A DNA stretch of 64,000 nucleotides, taken from the NCBI RefSeq assembly GCF_001625365.1, contig NZ_LJJF01000001.1:3232501-3296500 (forward strand). The letters are read 5' to 3'. Both the position numbers and the translations under genes were made by a program. Numbering within the stretch: position 1 is the stretch's first letter; every line of letters starts with the position of its first letter. The stretch comes from Streptomyces sp. MJM8645 (lineage in GTDB: Bacteria > Actinomycetota > Actinomycetes > Streptomycetales > Streptomycetaceae). Below are positions 62,802 to 64,000 of the stretch, in pieces. A model generated the notes under the pieces. That model was not told the DNA's origin, ran no database searches, and saw nothing but the letters and a program-made list of their open reading frames with translations.

Positions 62802-63767
62802 GCGCCTGACGGCCGCCTTCGCGGGGGCGGGTTGCGGCACGGCCGCGGCCCGCCCCGCGCGGTCGGCCCGCACCTGGCGCAGCGCGTCCCAGGTGAGCAC
62901 CGCGAGCGCCAGCCAGACCAGGCCGAAGCCGGCCCAGCGGGCGGGCGGCATCGACTCGTGGAACACCGCCACGCCGATCAGGAACTGGAACACCGGCGCC
63001 AGGTACTGCAGCAGCCCGAGCACGGTCAGCGGCACCCGCACGGCCGCCGCGCCGAAGAACAGCAGCGGGATCGCGGTGATCACCCCGCTGAGCAGCAGCA
63101 GCCCGGAGTGCCCCCAGCCGTACGAGCCGGCCACCGTGTGGCCGAAGGTGCCGCGCCCGCTGACCTCCAGGTAGACCAGGTAGCCGAGCGCGAACGGGAA
63201 CATGAAGGCGCTCTCCGCCGCCAGGCTCTCCAGCCCGCTCAGCCCGACCTTCTTCTTCAGCAGCCCGTACGTGGCGAAGGAGAGCGCCAGGGTGAGCGCG
63301 ATCCACGGCAGCCGCCCGTACGCGACGCTGAGCACCGCGACGGCGGCCGCGCCGACGCCGACCGCCGCCCACTGCGCCGTCCGCAGCCGCTCCTTGAGCA
63401 CCAGGACACCGAAGCCGATGGTGACCAGCGGGTTGATGAAGTAGCCGAGGCTGGTCTCGACGACGTGCCCGGCGTTGACGCCCCAGATGTAGACGCCCCA
63501 GTTGATCGAGATCACCGTGGCCGCGCCGGCCAGCATGGCGAGCCGGCGGGGCTGGCGCAGCAGCGGGCGTATCCAGCTCCAGTGCCGCTGGGCGATCAGC
63601 AGCAGCACCACGGCGACCAGGGACCAGACCATCCGGTTGGCCAGGATGTCGTCGGCGGCGCCGGGCTCCAGCAGTGGCCAGAACAGGGGGAAGAGGCCCC
63701 AGATGCCGTAGGCCGCGACGCCGTACCAGAGGCCTCGGCCGCTGTCCTGCTGGGTTGTCTGTGGCAT
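62799..63767 (-). CDS. rarD: RarD-type EamA/DMT transporter
   Basis: The 322-residue protein has ten helices in two EamA repeats and the RarD motifs GLWYGVAAYGIWGLFPLFWPLLEP, NRMVWSLV, NWGVYIWGVNAGHVVETSLGYFINPLV, LVLKERL and LQYLAPVFQFLIGVAVFHE. It belongs to the drug/metabolite transporter superfamily. Roles such as chloramphenicol sensitivity in Pseudomonas have been reported; the natural substrate is unknown. It is convergent with the ABC exporter genes. Confidence 0.94.
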   Translation of the reverse strand: MPQTTQQDSGRGLWYGVAAYGIWGLFPLFWPLLEPGAADDILANRMVWSLVAVVLLLIAQRHWSWIRPLLRQPRRLAMLAGAATVISINWGVYIWGVNAGHVVETSLGYFINPLVTIGFGVLVLKERLRTAQWAAVGVGAAAVAVLSVAYGRLPWIALTLALSFATYGLLKKKVGLSGLESLAAESAFMFPFALGYLVYLEVSGRGTFGHTVAGSYGWGHSGLLLLSGVITAIPLLFFGAAAVRVPLTVLGLLQYLAPVFQFLIGVAVFHESMPPARWAGFGLVWLALAVLTWDALRQVRADRAGRAAAVPQPAPAKAAVRR

Positions 63768-63891
63768 GGCCGCCTGCCCTCCGCGCGCGTGTGTCGAGGT
63801 GACGGTAGCTGGCGGAGGGGCAGGCTGTCATCTCCGTTTCCGCATTTTGGTCATGACATCGCTGACCTCGGGAAACGCGGGGCTCATCGCC

Positions 63892-63923
63892 GGCCCGGAG
63901 CGCCTCAGGCCCGGAGCGCCTCA
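63892..63923. repeat. 16-bp tandem repeat x2.5 at the SDR gene stop codon
   Basis: GGCCCGGAGCGCCTCA occurs at 63892-63907 and 63908-63923, with a third, partial copy (GGCCTGGAGCGC) in the coding end. The TCA of the second copy is the stop codon of the SDR-type gene on the minus strand. Confidence 0.85.
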
Positions 63924-64000
63924 GGCCTGGAGCGCGGTGCGGACCGACTCGGCCAGCGGGACGGTCGGGCGGCCGATCAGCCGGGCCAGGTCGCCCGGGG
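63921..64000 (-). CDS. C-terminal end of a probable SDR/NmrA-type NAD(P)-binding protein
   Basis: Only the last 26 codons are in the window (…GDLARLIGRPTVPLAESVRTALQA, then TGA at 63923-63921). This ending (LIGRPTxPLAEAVR) is typical of Streptomyces NmrA/QOR2-like SDR oxidoreductases, which bind NAD(P)H. Everything else lies beyond the right edge, so the call is tentative. Confidence 0.5.
   Translation of the reverse strand, partial: PGDLARLIGRPTVPLAESVRTALQA

Overview
This window looks like chromosomal core DNA of a Streptomycetaceae actinomycete (Streptomyces or Kitasatospora). GC is very high, third codon positions are almost all G/C, GTG starts are frequent, and several genes look leaderless with TAnnnT -10 boxes. 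The gene order also resembles the S. coelicolor chromosome around the ispE/ksgA, pmt, penicillin acylase, mscL and hrdD genes. I see no phage, insertion sequence, CRISPR array or biosynthetic cluster. The species cannot be fixed from the sequence alone.

Layout. 1-1.2 kb: the start of a type VII (WXG100/ESX) secretion-related gene pair, cut by the left edge. 1.5-10.6 kb: FUSC membrane protein, ABC-F ATPase, ispE and rsmA (overlapping), a Uma2-type protein, tatD and metG (overlapping). 10.7-19.3 kb: zinc-ribbon protein, rsmI, protein O-mannosyltransferase pmt, a MecA_N-type penicillin-binding protein, a GT87-like membrane enzyme and an amino acid permease. 19.5-24.2 kb: a translationally coupled PBP/FtsW-RodA pair and a small ABC exporter. 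24.3-26.6 kb: a VWA surface protein and a secreted partner. 26.8 kb: tRNA-Ala(CGC). 27-34 kb: a sepX-rimJ-moaB-moaC-moeA(glp)-galU-GGDEF // 5-FTHF cyclo-ligase cluster that matches the corynebacterial Glp/GlpR neighbourhood. 34-38.5 kb: penicillin acylase-family hydrolase and a CPA-type antiporter. 38.8-43.1 kb: MFS exporter, FmdB-type zinc ribbon behind a CIRCE-like element, a likely SAF-protein remnant, mscL and the sigma factor gene hrdD with a sigma-R-type promoter. 43.6-50 kb: PAP2 phosphatase, carbon-nitrogen hydrolase, large FtsX-type permease, tRNA-Arg(CCT) and a GT39-like glycosyltransferase. 50-56.4 kb: D-Ala-D-Ala carboxypeptidase with a very long cytoplasmic tail, GPP34 protein, XRE/DUF397 pair and ADP-ribosylglycohydrolase. 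56.6-64 kb: fbiC (F420 synthesis), LolA-like lipoprotein-type protein with an ABC exporter, rarD and the last codons of a probable SDR/NmrA oxidoreductase.

Functional themes. Cell envelope work dominates: two class-B PBPs, FtsW/RodA, a carboxypeptidase, PAP2, three polyprenol-type glycosyltransferases, SepX/Glp and galU. Translation and RNA maintenance (rsmA, rsmI, metG, two tRNAs) and cofactor synthesis (isoprenoid, Moco, folate, F420) are interspersed. Stress regulation is visible as a sigma-R promoter before hrdD and a CIRCE-like element before the fmdB-type gene.

The least expected pattern is a set of short tandem repeats (10-30 bp units) that sit on or next to stop codons or encode C-terminal tails of otherwise ordinary housekeeping genes.
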